Shown here piece after piece: positions 37,155-46,613 of a stretch of 64,000 bases of DNA. Position 1 is the stretch's first letter, and every line of letters starts with the position of its first letter. Origin of the DNA: a virus. Made by a program: the position numbers and the translations under genes. The stretch covers positions 1 to 64,000 of the IMG/VR virus record IMGVR_UViG_3300036770_007327; one strand, given 5' to 3'. The notes under the pieces are model-generated. The model searched no databases and had not been told where the DNA came from. It was given only the letters and a program-made list of their open reading frames with translations.

Positions 37155-38336
37155 CTAGCCGACGAAAAAACAAATTGGGTCCGCATCGCCCATTCCTGGA
37201 GCAACTTGTTCATAAAGCATTGTTTCGAGTTTTTCTTTCTCCTGCGAGCCCTGAGTCATTAAATCTGTAGCATTAAAGGTCTGCCCACCGAATAGAGTAA
37301 GATTGCCATATTTGCCTCTTACTTGAGCGAGCGTAATCTTACAAAGAGCGAGAGTATATTGATATACCCAAGGCTCTTTAATAACATCTCTGATAGGCCT
37401 CTCTACATAGCATGATAAGACTCCATAAAATCTTGAGTTTGGAGTAGGTTCAGGATACATTTGTAGCATCTGAGTGCGGTCATTAAAAGTATAAGTTCTT
37501 CGAATAGCGAGAAGTTTTTCTCTCATCTCGAGCCATTCTTTTAGAGTATACCAGGATACCAAGTCAAACCCATAATTGCCCATAGCATATGAGAAATATG
37601 TTTGCTGGGCTAGGGTTTGTTCTATAGTAAATAGAGTGTTGATACCAGTAGAAGAACCTTCCTCAAAATCACTAACAGCCATTACTTTGCGATAATCTAA
37701 TATGTCATAATCAAACATATTGTTAGTCTTATAACTATCATCTCTTGTTTTAGTTTCGCCTCCGAGAGTTGGCTCATTGATGAATGATTCTAAAAACATC
37801 GAACTTACCGCTATAGCACTCAATGTATTGCTTGCTTGGAAAGATGTTAAAATTTCCGTGTATGTGGACCTATCAAATATTTGATTTTGAAACACCCCAT
37901 TTTCAAATATAGAACTTAAATTTACAAGAGAAGTAAAATTACTACCCGCTATCGCAGAAGTAGCGATATACATTGTCTTTGGCTCTGTAATGTAAAACGC
38001 TGCCTCAGGAGATTGTATTGTATGATCGGCTTTTTGCTCAAGAGTTAGGGTCGGGTTAGATAGGGTAAAAAGATAATCCAATCGCAGACCTTTATTCTTC
38101 TCATAAAGATTTGAATCGAAAACCAAATACTCTGAGGTATATCCTGCGAATTTTGTAAACATTTCTATCGCTATAGAAATGTTTTCGAATATCTGGTCTT
38201 GATGTAATTCAACCTGTATGAGAGGTGCTCCCAGCGCTCTAACTACCCGGTCTCCCAATCTATTAAAGGTGTTAATCCTACTGTTTAGATTGGTCGTCTG
38301 GAACGCAGAAATCGGGGTAATATTACAGGAAGCCAT
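37155..38336 (-). CDS. Neck / head-tail connector structural protein (gp13/gp14-like)
   Basis: 393 residues. The region LGDRVVRALGAPLIQVELHQDQIFENISIAIEMFTKFAGYT resembles neck/connector proteins of T4-like marine phages, and the gene lies just after the portal gene in transcription order. Later parts (FDLVSWYTLKEWLEMREKLL, YTFNDRTQMLQMYPEP) are typical structural-protein sequence. I cannot say whether it stands for gp13 or gp14. A CTAAATA element is about nine bases before the ATG. Confidence 0.55.
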   Translation of the reverse strand: MASCNITPISAFQTTNLNSRINTFNRLGDRVVRALGAPLIQVELHQDQIFENISIAIEMFTKFAGYTSEYLVFDSNLYEKNKGLRLDYLFTLSNPTLTLEQKADHTIQSPEAAFYITEPKTMYIATSAIAGSNFTSLVNLSSIFENGVFQNQIFDRSTYTEILTSFQASNTLSAIAVSSMFLESFINEPTLGGETKTRDDSYKTNNMFDYDILDYRKVMAVSDFEEGSSTGINTLFTIEQTLAQQTYFSYAMGNYGFDLVSWYTLKEWLEMREKLLAIRRTYTFNDRTQMLQMYPEPTPNSRFYGVLSCYVERPIRDVIKEPWVYQYTLALCKITLAQVRGKYGNLTLFGGQTFNATDLMTQGSQEKEKLETMLYEQVAPGMGDADPICFFVG

Positions 38337-38361
38337 AAATATATTTAGGCCGTTGTGCTAT

Positions 38362-40182
38362 CTATGCCGGCGCTTCGGGTGCTGGCGGCGCCCCCTCTGC
38401 GGGGGGCTCGGCCGTCTCGGCTGGGACCGGCTCTTCAAGACCGGTAGCGGCTGGTCCTCCGCTAAATGCTGGAGGCCCTCCCGCGCCGAGGTCTAATCCC
38501 CCGCCTCCCATATCTCCTCCCATATCACCGCCGCCAGCAGCTCCTGCTGTTGCTTCAGCGCTCGCCGCTACCTGTTCGCGCCAGTTTGGCCCCATATTGG
38601 TAATTTGCGCAAGCTCCCACTCGAGCTCTTTATCAACACGAAGATACTGTCTATTTGCCAATATAGCATGGTCATCCCATCCAAGATATTTCTTCTGGCA
38701 ATATGTTTTCGATATAAGTTCGTTCTGCGATAAGTTAGTATAATTATCAAGCTTAAGTCCTAATTTCTGAGCTTCTCTCAACTCGTAATAGTTGGACGGG
38801 GGATTAAAATCAAAGTCAAAATCCGTCTCTTTAATCTCTAAGTTATTCCAAAGTTTGGTCATTTTGAGATGGGTAATAAACCCTTGCTTCAAACTCGTCG
38901 CGAAGTGTTGTTGAATTCTAACAATGAACTTAGCAAATTTAAGTTCTTCGCGAAGCATTGATTTCGGGTCCTGGAGAGCCGACTCTTCACTCAATCTATT
39001 AACAGGGACCTTTAATGCTTTATATAACTTCTTAACAAAATACATTAGGTCAGTCAACTCTCCAAGATTCGCGCCGCCGGCGAGCTGAGTTACGGAAGTT
39101 CCCTCAGCGCCTTGCCTCTTAGCAAACCAGAACGCATCAAGCATTGATTGAGGGTTAAACTTATTAACAATATCTCCTTGACCGGAATCAAATGTCTTTG
39201 TAGACCAATATTGAGACATTAGTTTGCGGAGATATTGCTCAGCCTTTGGAGGGGCCATATTGCCTACATCTACATTGAATACTAATCTTTCTGGCGCTCT
39301 CACCATTCTATAAATAAGAATAGCATCTTCAATTAAAGATAACTGTCTATAAGCGCGGCGAGCGTTTTCAATAAAAGGCAGTCTAACATTTTTAGTTTCG
39401 TTCCATATACCACTATCAAAATAAACTACCTGATTTTCATTGAGTGGTATATAATCAAAATTATCTTCAGCCTTATTAGGCTTGTTGGGATCAAGAATCG
39501 GCTTTCTATATAAGTATCCTTTAATTAAAAGGTTTTGTATATTATTATAAATTGGATCTATTAACTCTGTAGGCACTCTCACTACACCTAATACACCCTT
39601 ATCCGCGTGCTTAGAGTGTATAATATGCTCGAAGTATACTTCACCTTCAATAAGAATATCCCTAAAATATCCCCATCCTTTTCTTTCAAGTTCAAAATAA
39701 TTTATATATTTCTTATACTCCTCAAGAAGTTGCTGCTTATCATCAAACGAAAGTTCTTCTTCGAAGGCTCTATCAAATCGTAATTTTACAATATCCCCAT
39801 TATCATCTTTATTGATAATCTCGTCACATATCTCATCAAGAGCATCAGCAATTTCCGCGAACGCAGCCATTACTCTATAATCATTTATTCTAGCATGCTT
39901 GTTCTTCTGAACGTTAGCATACATCATCTCGCTGAACTTGCCAGCGGCATCAACCATCCCAATGCCCTCGTTATTGAATTCGTTCGACTGAGATATAGAA
40001 TATTTGGCAAGAACTTCTGGTCTTCTTACTCCTTTGTTTTCAAAGTGCTTAAACTTAGGGTTAGATTCGTGCGTTGTATCTATTGCCTCAAATCCCGAAT
40101 AGGGTAATTTCGAAGCAACATAGTTCATTAAGTTGCGACCGAAAGTAGATTGTTTGCCCTCGCCTGTAAAGTTTTTTGCCAT
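38362..40182 (-). CDS. gp20: Portal vertex protein gp20
   Basis: 606 residues forming the dodecameric portal for DNA packaging and the nucleus for head assembly. Recognised by its length and by EICDEIINKDDNGDIVKL, RDILIEGEVYFEHIIH, IEDAILIYRMVRAPERLVFNVDVGNM, ETDFDFDFNPPSNYYELREA and WDDHAI. It has a Gly/Ala/Pro-rich C-terminal tail of about 60 residues (GGDMGGDMGGGGLDLGAGG, then PAPE repeats) that looks disordered. A TTAAATA element precedes the start. Confidence 0.93.
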   Translation of the reverse strand: MAKNFTGEGKQSTFGRNLMNYVASKLPYSGFEAIDTTHESNPKFKHFENKGVRRPEVLAKYSISQSNEFNNEGIGMVDAAGKFSEMMYANVQKNKHARINDYRVMAAFAEIADALDEICDEIINKDDNGDIVKLRFDRAFEEELSFDDKQQLLEEYKKYINYFELERKGWGYFRDILIEGEVYFEHIIHSKHADKGVLGVVRVPTELIDPIYNNIQNLLIKGYLYRKPILDPNKPNKAEDNFDYIPLNENQVVYFDSGIWNETKNVRLPFIENARRAYRQLSLIEDAILIYRMVRAPERLVFNVDVGNMAPPKAEQYLRKLMSQYWSTKTFDSGQGDIVNKFNPQSMLDAFWFAKRQGAEGTSVTQLAGGANLGELTDLMYFVKKLYKALKVPVNRLSEESALQDPKSMLREELKFAKFIVRIQQHFATSLKQGFITHLKMTKLWNNLEIKETDFDFDFNPPSNYYELREAQKLGLKLDNYTNLSQNELISKTYCQKKYLGWDDHAILANRQYLRVDKELEWELAQITNMGPNWREQVAASAEATAGAAGGGDMGGDMGGGGLDLGAGGPPAFSGGPAATGLEEPVPAETAEPPAEGAPPAPEAPA

Positions 40183-40228
40183 CTATATCTAGTATTTAAT
40201 AAAAATAATGAAAATTACAATGCTCTAT

Positions 40229-41383
40229 TTATAGAATAAAGTTTCCGGACATAGCGCTATATGTAGTATCCCATCCTACTATAGTATCAATAATAATATT
40301 AAAATTACCGCTACCTGTTAACGATGGTAAGACAATTTCCATAATGTTTTCTGTTACGACCCTATACGAATTTTCCGGAATAATAGACGCTGTAAATGAT
40401 GGGTAATAAGTAAAATTAGCAGCAGTTAAATTATTATATATAGAGCTACCGCTACTCACATACACATTTCTTGTATGGTTAAATCGCTTACCATATATTA
40501 TAATACTACCGGGATTAGCAATATCGTAGTTAGTATCAATGAGAGGAAATGAGCCACGACCGCTGCCAGACGGAGCATAAAATACATTTGTGATGGTAGG
40601 CGACCCTGATATACTTACAGTATCGATCTCTGTTATTTTTATCTGACCTTCACTGTAAGAATAATCTGCTCCCGAGAGAGTAGCATAGTCATCATATGTA
40701 ATAAAATTGCCAGCAGATAAAATTCTTGTATTATGGAAATTGGCATCAATAAAGAATATGTTATTTATAGGGTCTACGACGTCCTTAAACAACCACCCTT
40801 CAATCGTAAAAGAAGCATCAGCCGTTATAACAGTTCTGCTCGAATGGTTAATATCGACAGGGTAACTGAGTGATATACCACCGTCCCATTCTACTTTAGA
40901 ATTGAGAGGCATTGATGCGGGGAGGCCAAACTCTTCAGGAACCTTCCAGGAAATTATAATATATGGATTGGCATATGCGGCAAAATTGGAAATTAACTGG
41001 TCAATATCAGTCTGATATGTAGCTAATAGCGATAACTTTACCTTTATATCTACCGGAACAACAGAGGGAATCTTTACTGTTGTTTTTGAGAAGCGATCCT
41101 GCCTTCTCGCTGGATATGTAAACCCCTCAATCTTATTAAACGCTCTATTATTATTTCTTGATACGCTCTCAATAACAACCGCTCCAATAGGTAGTTTTAA
41201 ATTTTGCGCCCTGTTTTCAATATCATGTAGAACTCGCGCTTTAGGTTGATAGACATAAGCAACCTCTATCCTGTCCTTTTCTTCTCTATTGCGATTAAAG
41301 CGCCCGATAACAACATCATCAAATGCTGCTATAAATTGGCCAACAAGGTCATGTATCTCCCAACTGAACGCTCTACTCTTCAC
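40229..41383 (-). CDS. gp15: gp15-like tail sheath stabiliser with Ig-like C-terminus
   Basis: 384 residues with a GTG start at 41383 and a TAAATA just before it. The first 190 residues follow T4 gp15 (tail terminator): FDDVVIGRFNRN, RIEVAYVYQPKARVLHDIE, a R-x-DRFSKTTVKIPSVVPVDIKVKLSLLATYQTD region and DASFTIEGWLFK. The remaining 160 residues, absent in T4, look like an IPT/TIG beta-sandwich (SPTITNVFYAPSG, IIIYGKRFNHTRNVYVSSG). Gene order beside gp20 supports a tail-joining role. Confidence 0.65.
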   Translation of the reverse strand: MKSRAFSWEIHDLVGQFIAAFDDVVIGRFNRNREEKDRIEVAYVYQPKARVLHDIENRAQNLKLPIGAVVIESVSRNNNRAFNKIEGFTYPARRQDRFSKTTVKIPSVVPVDIKVKLSLLATYQTDIDQLISNFAAYANPYIIISWKVPEEFGLPASMPLNSKVEWDGGISLSYPVDINHSSRTVITADASFTIEGWLFKDVVDPINNIFFIDANFHNTRILSAGNFITYDDYATLSGADYSYSEGQIKITEIDTVSISGSPTITNVFYAPSGSGRGSFPLIDTNYDIANPGSIIIYGKRFNHTRNVYVSSGSSIYNNLTAANFTYYPSFTASIIPENSYRVVTENIMEIVLPSLTGSGNFNIIIDTIVGWDTTYSAMSGNFIL

Positions 41384-41395
41384 AATATTATTTAT

Positions 41396-42979
41396 TTACT
41401 GTACCCTATCTACAAAGAATTTAGGCAATTTAGTCTTGCTTCTTTGTATCACGCTTGATGCGCCCCCGTCAAGAATATAAGTAATGCACCAATCATCTTG
41501 ACTTCTCACTCCTCGACCGCAAGCCTGAACGAGATTAGAAAGCATCTTATTAGTATACCAATTTGAATCTTCTTCAAACAATGTTTTAATTCTCTCGTCT
41601 CCTAAAGGCATATATGGTAGTTTTACAATAATTTGAAATCTAGCTAAATCATCCTTTAGGTCTACCCCATGAGTAATAGAAGGGCTTACAAGAACGCTTG
41701 GATAATCTGCTACAATGTGTTCTTGTATTAACTTTTCATTATTTACCTCTTCATACCTATACTGAAATCTATTACCAGATAGTTTATTTTTTAAGAACTC
41801 TGTAATATAGCTAGTATGGGTATGGATTACTCCTTTTTCGTCTCCATGCTCGTCGCATATCTGTTGAATTAGGTTAGCGACTTTAGGCAAGTTCTCTTGA
41901 AGACTCTTATAATTGAGTTTATATTTTGAAGAAATATAGATAGGAGATTTATCAGCACTAAACGGAGACTTTGTTTCTATAAATTTATATCTTTCAATTC
42001 CCAAGGTCTTCGCAAAGTTTTGAGGGTCAATAATAGTAGCAGACATTAAAAGTATTTTTTTGCCATACTTAAATATCTTCGATGATAGCGTTGATATATA
42101 AAGCGGTGTTACAGTAATGTTATCATCCTTTTTAGTAATTACATACTTACAAGTATTCCACGATTCAATAATAAGTTTAACTTTATCATTTAACCTAGTT
42201 AATGCTTTATATTTGGTAATATCCTTTTCAGTCTTTTTGTTAGAAGAAATAGTATTTTTCAATTCAACAACCAAATCCGACATTAAGGAATCTAAATCAG
42301 TAAGCCATTTAAAGAATGTATTATAGTTAGAAACATTAGGTAGTTTAGTTTTTATATCCAGAAACTTTAAAGCTCTACTTGTAATAGAAAGGGTAAAATG
42401 CTTTACAAGTTGGTCTTCAATTTCACTTGCCTCATCGCAAATCAGATATTCTTTTTGCTTGAGACCAGAAGGAAGAGCAAAGAACATATCATAACTATAA
42501 GCAGAGAATTTATTAGTTAGCGCTTTATTGCGTTGCTCATAATAAGGGCACTTATGTTGCGACCAACATTCCTTCTTTAGCTTAGGCAAATACATGCAAG
42601 GGGCTACCTCTACATCGCAGTTCGTATCTACCGCGCACATATAATTGCTCTTACCTTTTAGAGACTCACAATCGTCGAAAAGAGACGTATATTGGTCTTG
42701 AAGCGCTTTGGTAATCGTCAAAACAGCAGCGCCCTGATCGGGCCAAACTTCCTCATAGTCCTGACGAAACGCCTTAAACGTTGTTACATCGTCTATAAAG
42801 TCCGGGTCAATATCTCTACTGGCATTGCCGAGAGTTTTAGATAAAAACGACTTACCAGTTCCTGTAGGAGCACTACAAATAACAAAGTCGTACTCCTCAA
42901 ACGCTTTTTCTATTTGCTCAATAAGTTCAATCTGAGCCGCCCGAGGCTGTATATTGGCAGGAAATTTTGATATAAGCAT
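41396..42979 (-). CDS. DinG/XPD-like DNA helicase
   Basis: 527 residues, SF2 helicase. Walker A SAPTGTGKS (36-44 approx.), DEAS box in LICDEASEIED, then SATIID and QACGRGVRSQDD (motif VI). Between motifs I and II four or more Cys (CESLKG..., CAVDTNC, C-M-Y-L-P, ECWSQHKC) suggest a 4Fe-4S cluster as in XPD and DinG. It would unwind DNA during phage replication or repair; T4 has Dda and UvsW instead. Confidence 0.85.
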   Translation of the reverse strand: MLISKFPANIQPRAAQIELIEQIEKAFEEYDFVICSAPTGTGKSFLSKTLGNASRDIDPDFIDDVTTFKAFRQDYEEVWPDQGAAVLTITKALQDQYTSLFDDCESLKGKSNYMCAVDTNCDVEVAPCMYLPKLKKECWSQHKCPYYEQRNKALTNKFSAYSYDMFFALPSGLKQKEYLICDEASEIEDQLVKHFTLSITSRALKFLDIKTKLPNVSNYNTFFKWLTDLDSLMSDLVVELKNTISSNKKTEKDITKYKALTRLNDKVKLIIESWNTCKYVITKKDDNITVTPLYISTLSSKIFKYGKKILLMSATIIDPQNFAKTLGIERYKFIETKSPFSADKSPIYISSKYKLNYKSLQENLPKVANLIQQICDEHGDEKGVIHTHTSYITEFLKNKLSGNRFQYRYEEVNNEKLIQEHIVADYPSVLVSPSITHGVDLKDDLARFQIIVKLPYMPLGDERIKTLFEEDSNWYTNKMLSNLVQACGRGVRSQDDWCITYILDGGASSVIQRSKTKLPKFFVDRVQ

Positions 42980-43008
42980 AATACAATATAATGTATGATT
43001 TCAAAAAA

Positions 43009-43356
43009 TCAAATATCATATTGAATCTTAACCTTATTATCAAACATTTTATTCTTCTTTACCCTATTCAAAACCTTTAATTTATACATGAGCATCTTAT
43101 TGCCCTTCGATAAGGTATCGAGTGTATAGTCAAACTCGATACCGTCTTCGAGAATGTTTACAGAGAAGGGATAAGGAAGCTCGTAAACTTTATTGTCGCG
43201 ATTACTACCCCCAGAAATTGTAAACGTAGTATAGAAGTCTTTTATATTAAAAATAATTAACCTCCCGCTGCGTATTACTTTATTATTAATAATAAACTTT
43301 ACATTACGTTGAAGTAAATGCGAAATCTTCTTTTCTATTGCTTCCCTGTTTATCAT
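43009..43356 (-). CDS. Hypothetical protein, 115 aa, basic
   Basis: Basic, beta-rich middle and Lys-rich end. In a run of replication and assembly accessory genes, overlapping the next gene by four bases. Unrecognised. Confidence 0.5.
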   Translation of the reverse strand: MINREAIEKKISHLLQRNVKFIINNKVIRSGRLIIFNIKDFYTTFTISGGSNRDNKVYELPYPFSVNILEDGIEFDYTLDTLSKGNKMLMYKLKVLNRVKKNKMFDNKVKIQYDI

Positions 43357-43730
43357 GTGTTCATATAGAGGACTTTTTGCGCTGGAGACATTATGAAAAA
43401 CTTTTCATTAAAGACTTTCCAGAACTCGTCATTCGCTGGATATTTATTAAGCAATTCGCAATCATCCATAGATACTGCTCTAAATTCTTGCATTAAAATA
43501 TCCCACGTCATAACGATATTTTTACCCGCTGGGCTGAACTTCAAACCCTGTTTTGGTGGTTTAAAGTTTAAGGTAATTCTACCATTGACGCTTTGAAGTA
43601 GAGCATCACTATTCGTACAGAGCATTGTTCGATAAGGCGCGCGGGTAGGGTCATTAACCCTTCTCCTGAATCTTATTTCAGCAACATTATCGAGCAAGAG
43701 ATTCTGCAGCTGCGCTCTACCGACTTTCAT
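43353..43730 (-). CDS. Conserved phage protein (SH3-like pattern, DUF2693-like)
   Basis: 125 residues. VGRAQLQNLLLDNVAEIRFRRR and YRTMLCTNSDALLQSVNGR resemble an uncharacterised T4-like phage family that I recall from marine phages. The C-terminus (MTWDILMQEFRAVSMDDCELL) is also shared with that family. Role unknown; small, basic and possibly nucleic-acid binding. Confidence 0.5.
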   Translation of the reverse strand: MKVGRAQLQNLLLDNVAEIRFRRRVNDPTRAPYRTMLCTNSDALLQSVNGRITLNFKPPKQGLKFSPAGKNIVMTWDILMQEFRAVSMDDCELLNKYPANDEFWKVFNEKFFIMSPAQKVLYMNT

Positions 43731-43731
43731 A

Positions 43732-44127
43732 TTATTCAGCCTCTACGCAGACCCCAAATATTCTCGATTCATTTAAAAAGACGCCATGTTTAATTTTGCC
43801 TTTTCCATCAATCTCAAGATTTTCAATAGCAACCCCATAGTTATTTGGAAATAAGACTATCTCATCCTCTTTAGTCCATTTAGCATCTACCCCAGCGATG
43901 ACAACGCGAGCCTTTCTCCAAGCCTTTGTTTGGACATGCAAGGGTACAAAGATACCATTGCGTAAAATGGATTCCCCATCTTCCGACATATCAATAAATT
44001 CACACAACAAAACATCCCCGTGGAGTCTTTTTAATTTAAAATTATCAACATCCATATCGACGATAGTGTCGGATGAAAGTTGTATTAGCCCTCGTTCGGG
44101 TAGAAGTTTATCAATATCGGCTCGCAT
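43732..44127 (-). CDS. GroES/gp31-like co-chaperonin
   Basis: 131 residues. Follows the GroES pattern: HGDVLLCEFIDMS at the start, NGIFVPLHVQTKAWRKARVVIAGVD in the middle, FPNNYGVAIENLEIDG and VFLNESRIFGVCVEAE at the end (compare E. coli GroES D-G-Y-G-V and S-E-S-D-I-L-A). It would cap host GroEL to fold gp23, as gp31 does in T4. The mobile loop region is not clearly typical. Confidence 0.65.
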   Translation of the reverse strand: MRADIDKLLPERGLIQLSSDTIVDMDVDNFKLKRLHGDVLLCEFIDMSEDGESILRNGIFVPLHVQTKAWRKARVVIAGVDAKWTKEDEIVLFPNNYGVAIENLEIDGKGKIKHGVFLNESRIFGVCVEAE

Positions 44128-44157
44128 ATAACTTATATATTAAATAATAATTTTATT

Positions 44158-44523
44158 TCAACTATCAAAAAGGTCTTTATATAGTTTTAATTCTCTAACG
44201 CTTATCTCTTTATTAGCAGCAATAATATTAAGATTGTCTTCTTTAATCTCTTCCTTTACCGCTTTGTTCTTTTTGATGTATTGAATTTTTTTAAAGCGAA
44301 GTTTAGGGAAGAGATGATAATACCAGTTATATTGCTGGTCTTTTGTATTAAAAAGATTTCCATACTTATTTGAGGTATTGTTTATAACTTCTACCATGTC
44401 ATCAGAATACATCGATACCCATCTATTAATCATAAACGGACTAAATGTTGCCTCATTATCGAGAGACAAGTCTATTTTCTTTTTACTAAAAAAGATTGAA
44501 TTAATAATATTGAAAATAGTCAT
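44158..44523 (-). CDS. Putative clamp-loader small subunit (gp62-like)
   Basis: 121 residues. NIINSIFFSKKKIDL followed by FSPFMINRWVSMYSDDMVEVINNTSNKY matches the pattern of small clamp-loader subunits of T4-like marine phages, in which PF-x-INR and a conserved Asn-rich helix follow a short N-terminal motif. The end is Lys-rich. Neighbours are replication accessory genes. Moderate confidence because it is shorter and divergent. Confidence 0.5.
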   Translation of the reverse strand: MTIFNIINSIFFSKKKIDLSLDNEATFSPFMINRWVSMYSDDMVEVINNTSNKYGNLFNTKDQQYNWYYHLFPKLRFKKIQYIKKNKAVKEEIKEDNLNIIAANKEISVRELKLYKDLFDS

Positions 44524-44705
44524 CTAATAATTTTATTTGGATACGTATGGTACTCACGCTTTTCGCAATGCTTGCATTTAACGAATCGGTATTGATCGCT
44601 ACCTATATGAATTTTTACGGAACCCTTTACCGGTTCCCAATTATGCTGACCCATCGAGCATAAAAAATCAAAAATCCACTTTCGAAGACGCAATAAAAAT
44701 TTCAT
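44520..44705 (-). CDS. Small zinc-ribbon-like protein
   Basis: 61 residues with a basic N-terminus (MKFLLRLRKWIFDFLCSMGQHNW) and a VKCKHCEKREYH segment; the two Cys plus two His could bind zinc. Overlaps both neighbours by a few bases. Function unknown. Confidence 0.5.
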   Translation of the reverse strand: MKFLLRLRKWIFDFLCSMGQHNWEPVKGSVKIHIGSDQYRFVKCKHCEKREYHTYPNKIIR

Positions 44706-45258
44706 CGTTAATAGAATAAAAAATTTGAATTACTGCATTCATAAATTCAACGCACTCTTCATTACTAAGATTAGTTGAATAAGCAAACGGAGGCGCCTTT
44801 CTACCAGCGGATACGTTAATGCCAGTATGACCGATAGCAACATTATCTTTAGAGTAGGTGATAGACACACTACACTTTCCCTTGTCTCTCAGTTGGTTAT
44901 CGCTCCCATTAAATTCATCTACAACCATTAAGTCATCCCCCTTCACTTCAATAGGCTTTTTAATAAAGTCGAGAGATAATACATTGGCAATTTGAGTATT
45001 AAAAAGACGCTGAAATGCTACAGCGCCCTTCGGACAAAGGTTAGGAATTTCCCAGCAGAAGTTAATAGCATCATCGCTAACAATAGTATCATTTTGCAAA
45101 ACATCCTCCTGGTCAATCATATTGTCAATAGAGACATCCATAGGCGCTCTAAACGCAACAATATTACCGATAGGTAGAGTATGGTTCCGGAAAAAGTTAT
45201 ATGCGAATCTCTTATGAATTAGAGAACCATCGTAGAGTTTTATGTCTTTAATAATCAT
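44668..45258 (-). CDS. DUF366-like protein
   Basis: 196 residues. The order IVAFRAPMDVSIDNMIDQEDVL, a W-E-I-P segment, FQRLF, KGDDLMV and CSVSITYSKDNVAIGHTGINVSAGRKAPPFA follows the pattern of DUF366 (from memory; archaeal and bacterial, unknown function). Uncommon in phages, so the match deserves testing. Located at the end of the head-gene block on the minus strand. Confidence 0.5.
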   Translation of the reverse strand: MIIKDIKLYDGSLIHKRFAYNFFRNHTLPIGNIVAFRAPMDVSIDNMIDQEDVLQNDTIVSDDAINFCWEIPNLCPKGAVAFQRLFNTQIANVLSLDFIKKPIEVKGDDLMVVDEFNGSDNQLRDKGKCSVSITYSKDNVAIGHTGINVSAGRKAPPFAYSTNLSNEECVEFMNAVIQIFYSINDEIFIASSKVDF

Positions 45259-45346
45259 ATTTTATAATATAAAATAAAATATAACAATATCAACTATATT
45301 ATACATTAGCATAAACCTTTAACCAGCGCCCATATTAACACTAGCG

Positions 45347-45961
45347 TTATTTTTCTCCCCACTTATTTTTTAATACATCGATACTGCCATGGGTCATACT
45401 ATAAATATCCTCTACCATACAATGACTCTTCGATCCTTCATGGTGAGCGATAGCGTCTCCTATTAAGGCATGTGTAAAATTTTTTTCTCTTATAAAACTA
45501 CAATAATCGTTATCTTGATACCAAAATGTAAACCGCTCATCCCACTCGCCCATCGCTTCATATACCTTACTTGTTAACCCTATACACCAGCCTTTTACAT
45601 GATGACCGACCTTATTGCCAATTTGGGTTTCTTGTAAACTCTCAGAAGGAGATACTGAGTCATAATTATCTAGTTCATCAAAAAGTTTTTTAATACATCC
45701 CGACTCATATACAACATCGTTATTAGATATAATAACTTTTTCTTTTTTACCTATATTTTGAAATCCTATATTAAGAAATCTATTGTAGTTAAATTTTTCT
45801 TCCGGAAAGATAAACCTTGCAGGTAACATCATATCCTTACTCTTTAACTTACTATTGGTTTCAACTACTAGTATCTCGTAATCACCTATAGAATTTATAC
45901 AATTCTTAAGCATTGTATAGTAAGCGGGGTTTTTTGTATATGATAATATTATTATAGTCAT
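45347..45961 (-). CDS. Family 2-like glycosyltransferase
   Basis: 204 residues from the ATG at 45961. TIIILSYTKNPAYYTMLKNCINSI, EILVVETNS and VIISNNDVVY are the GT-A core (donor binding), followed by GWCIGLTSKVYEAMGEWDERFTFWYQDNDYC, typical of family 2. Last gene of the glycosyltransferase operon, two bases after its neighbour. Sugar donor and acceptor unknown. Confidence 0.8.
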   Translation of the reverse strand: MTIIILSYTKNPAYYTMLKNCINSIGDYEILVVETNSKLKSKDMMLPARFIFPEEKFNYNRFLNIGFQNIGKKEKVIISNNDVVYESGCIKKLFDELDNYDSVSPSESLQETQIGNKVGHHVKGWCIGLTSKVYEAMGEWDERFTFWYQDNDYCSFIREKNFTHALIGDAIAHHEGSKSHCMVEDIYSMTHGSIDVLKNKWGEK

Positions 45962-45962
45962 A

Positions 45963-46613
45963 TTATAATTGTAAAAGCTTTTTAATTGTACCCCAAATCC
46001 CCTTATCGATTGTATCGCGGTCAAAATCATTTCTGATCCGTATTTGAGGATATGCCAATGCCTTTTCTATCTCACTCTCTGCAGGAATACATTTTCTATC
46101 TGATATATTATATCGCTCTAAGTATGTTTTTTTCACCCCTCTAGATTTAAGATAATTGCCTATAGACAAATCATCTTCTATATTATAAGATAGAAAGTCC
46201 TTACCTTCAACTATTCTATCAATAACACTCTTTGAAAAAATATTCAAAGCACCAGAACAAAAGTTCCAATCTTTCTCAAAAAAACCCATATAAAGATCTT
46301 TTTCATTTTGATGTTGCAATAATTCTATTATTTTATCTATATTAATAAATGTCGAGCTATTAACTCTGATAACGTAATCATAATCTCTGTTCTGTTTTAT
46401 AAAATCAATAAATTTTTTTAGCATAGCAGGTATAGGGCCTTCATCTGTATAATAATTTATTTTATTAGCTTTCAAATCATTTAACGACATATCCACACTA
46501 TTATACAAAAATTTGAACTCAATATTTTTACTCTTTAGATATTTTTCTTTGATTCTATCAAAGAAGTTGTAAAGTGGGTCATTATGTGTTAAAACTAAAA
46601 CTATTATTTTCAT
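45963..46613 (-). CDS. Glycosyltransferase, GT31/fringe-like pattern
   Basis: 216 residues. MKIIVLVLTHND opens a GT-A fold; YDYVIRVNSSTFINIDKIIELL and SYNIEDDLSIGNYLKSRGV resemble galactosyl-/fucosyl-type enzymes in which a D-D follows the acceptor loop. No signal peptide or membrane anchor, so cytoplasmic. Part of the minus-strand cluster. Confidence 0.6.
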   Translation of the reverse strand: MKIIVLVLTHNDPLYNFFDRIKEKYLKSKNIEFKFLYNSVDMSLNDLKANKINYYTDEGPIPAMLKKFIDFIKQNRDYDYVIRVNSSTFINIDKIIELLQHQNEKDLYMGFFEKDWNFCSGALNIFSKSVIDRIVEGKDFLSYNIEDDLSIGNYLKSRGVKKTYLERYNISDRKCIPAESEIEKALAYPQIRIRNDFDRDTIDKGIWGTIKKLLQL

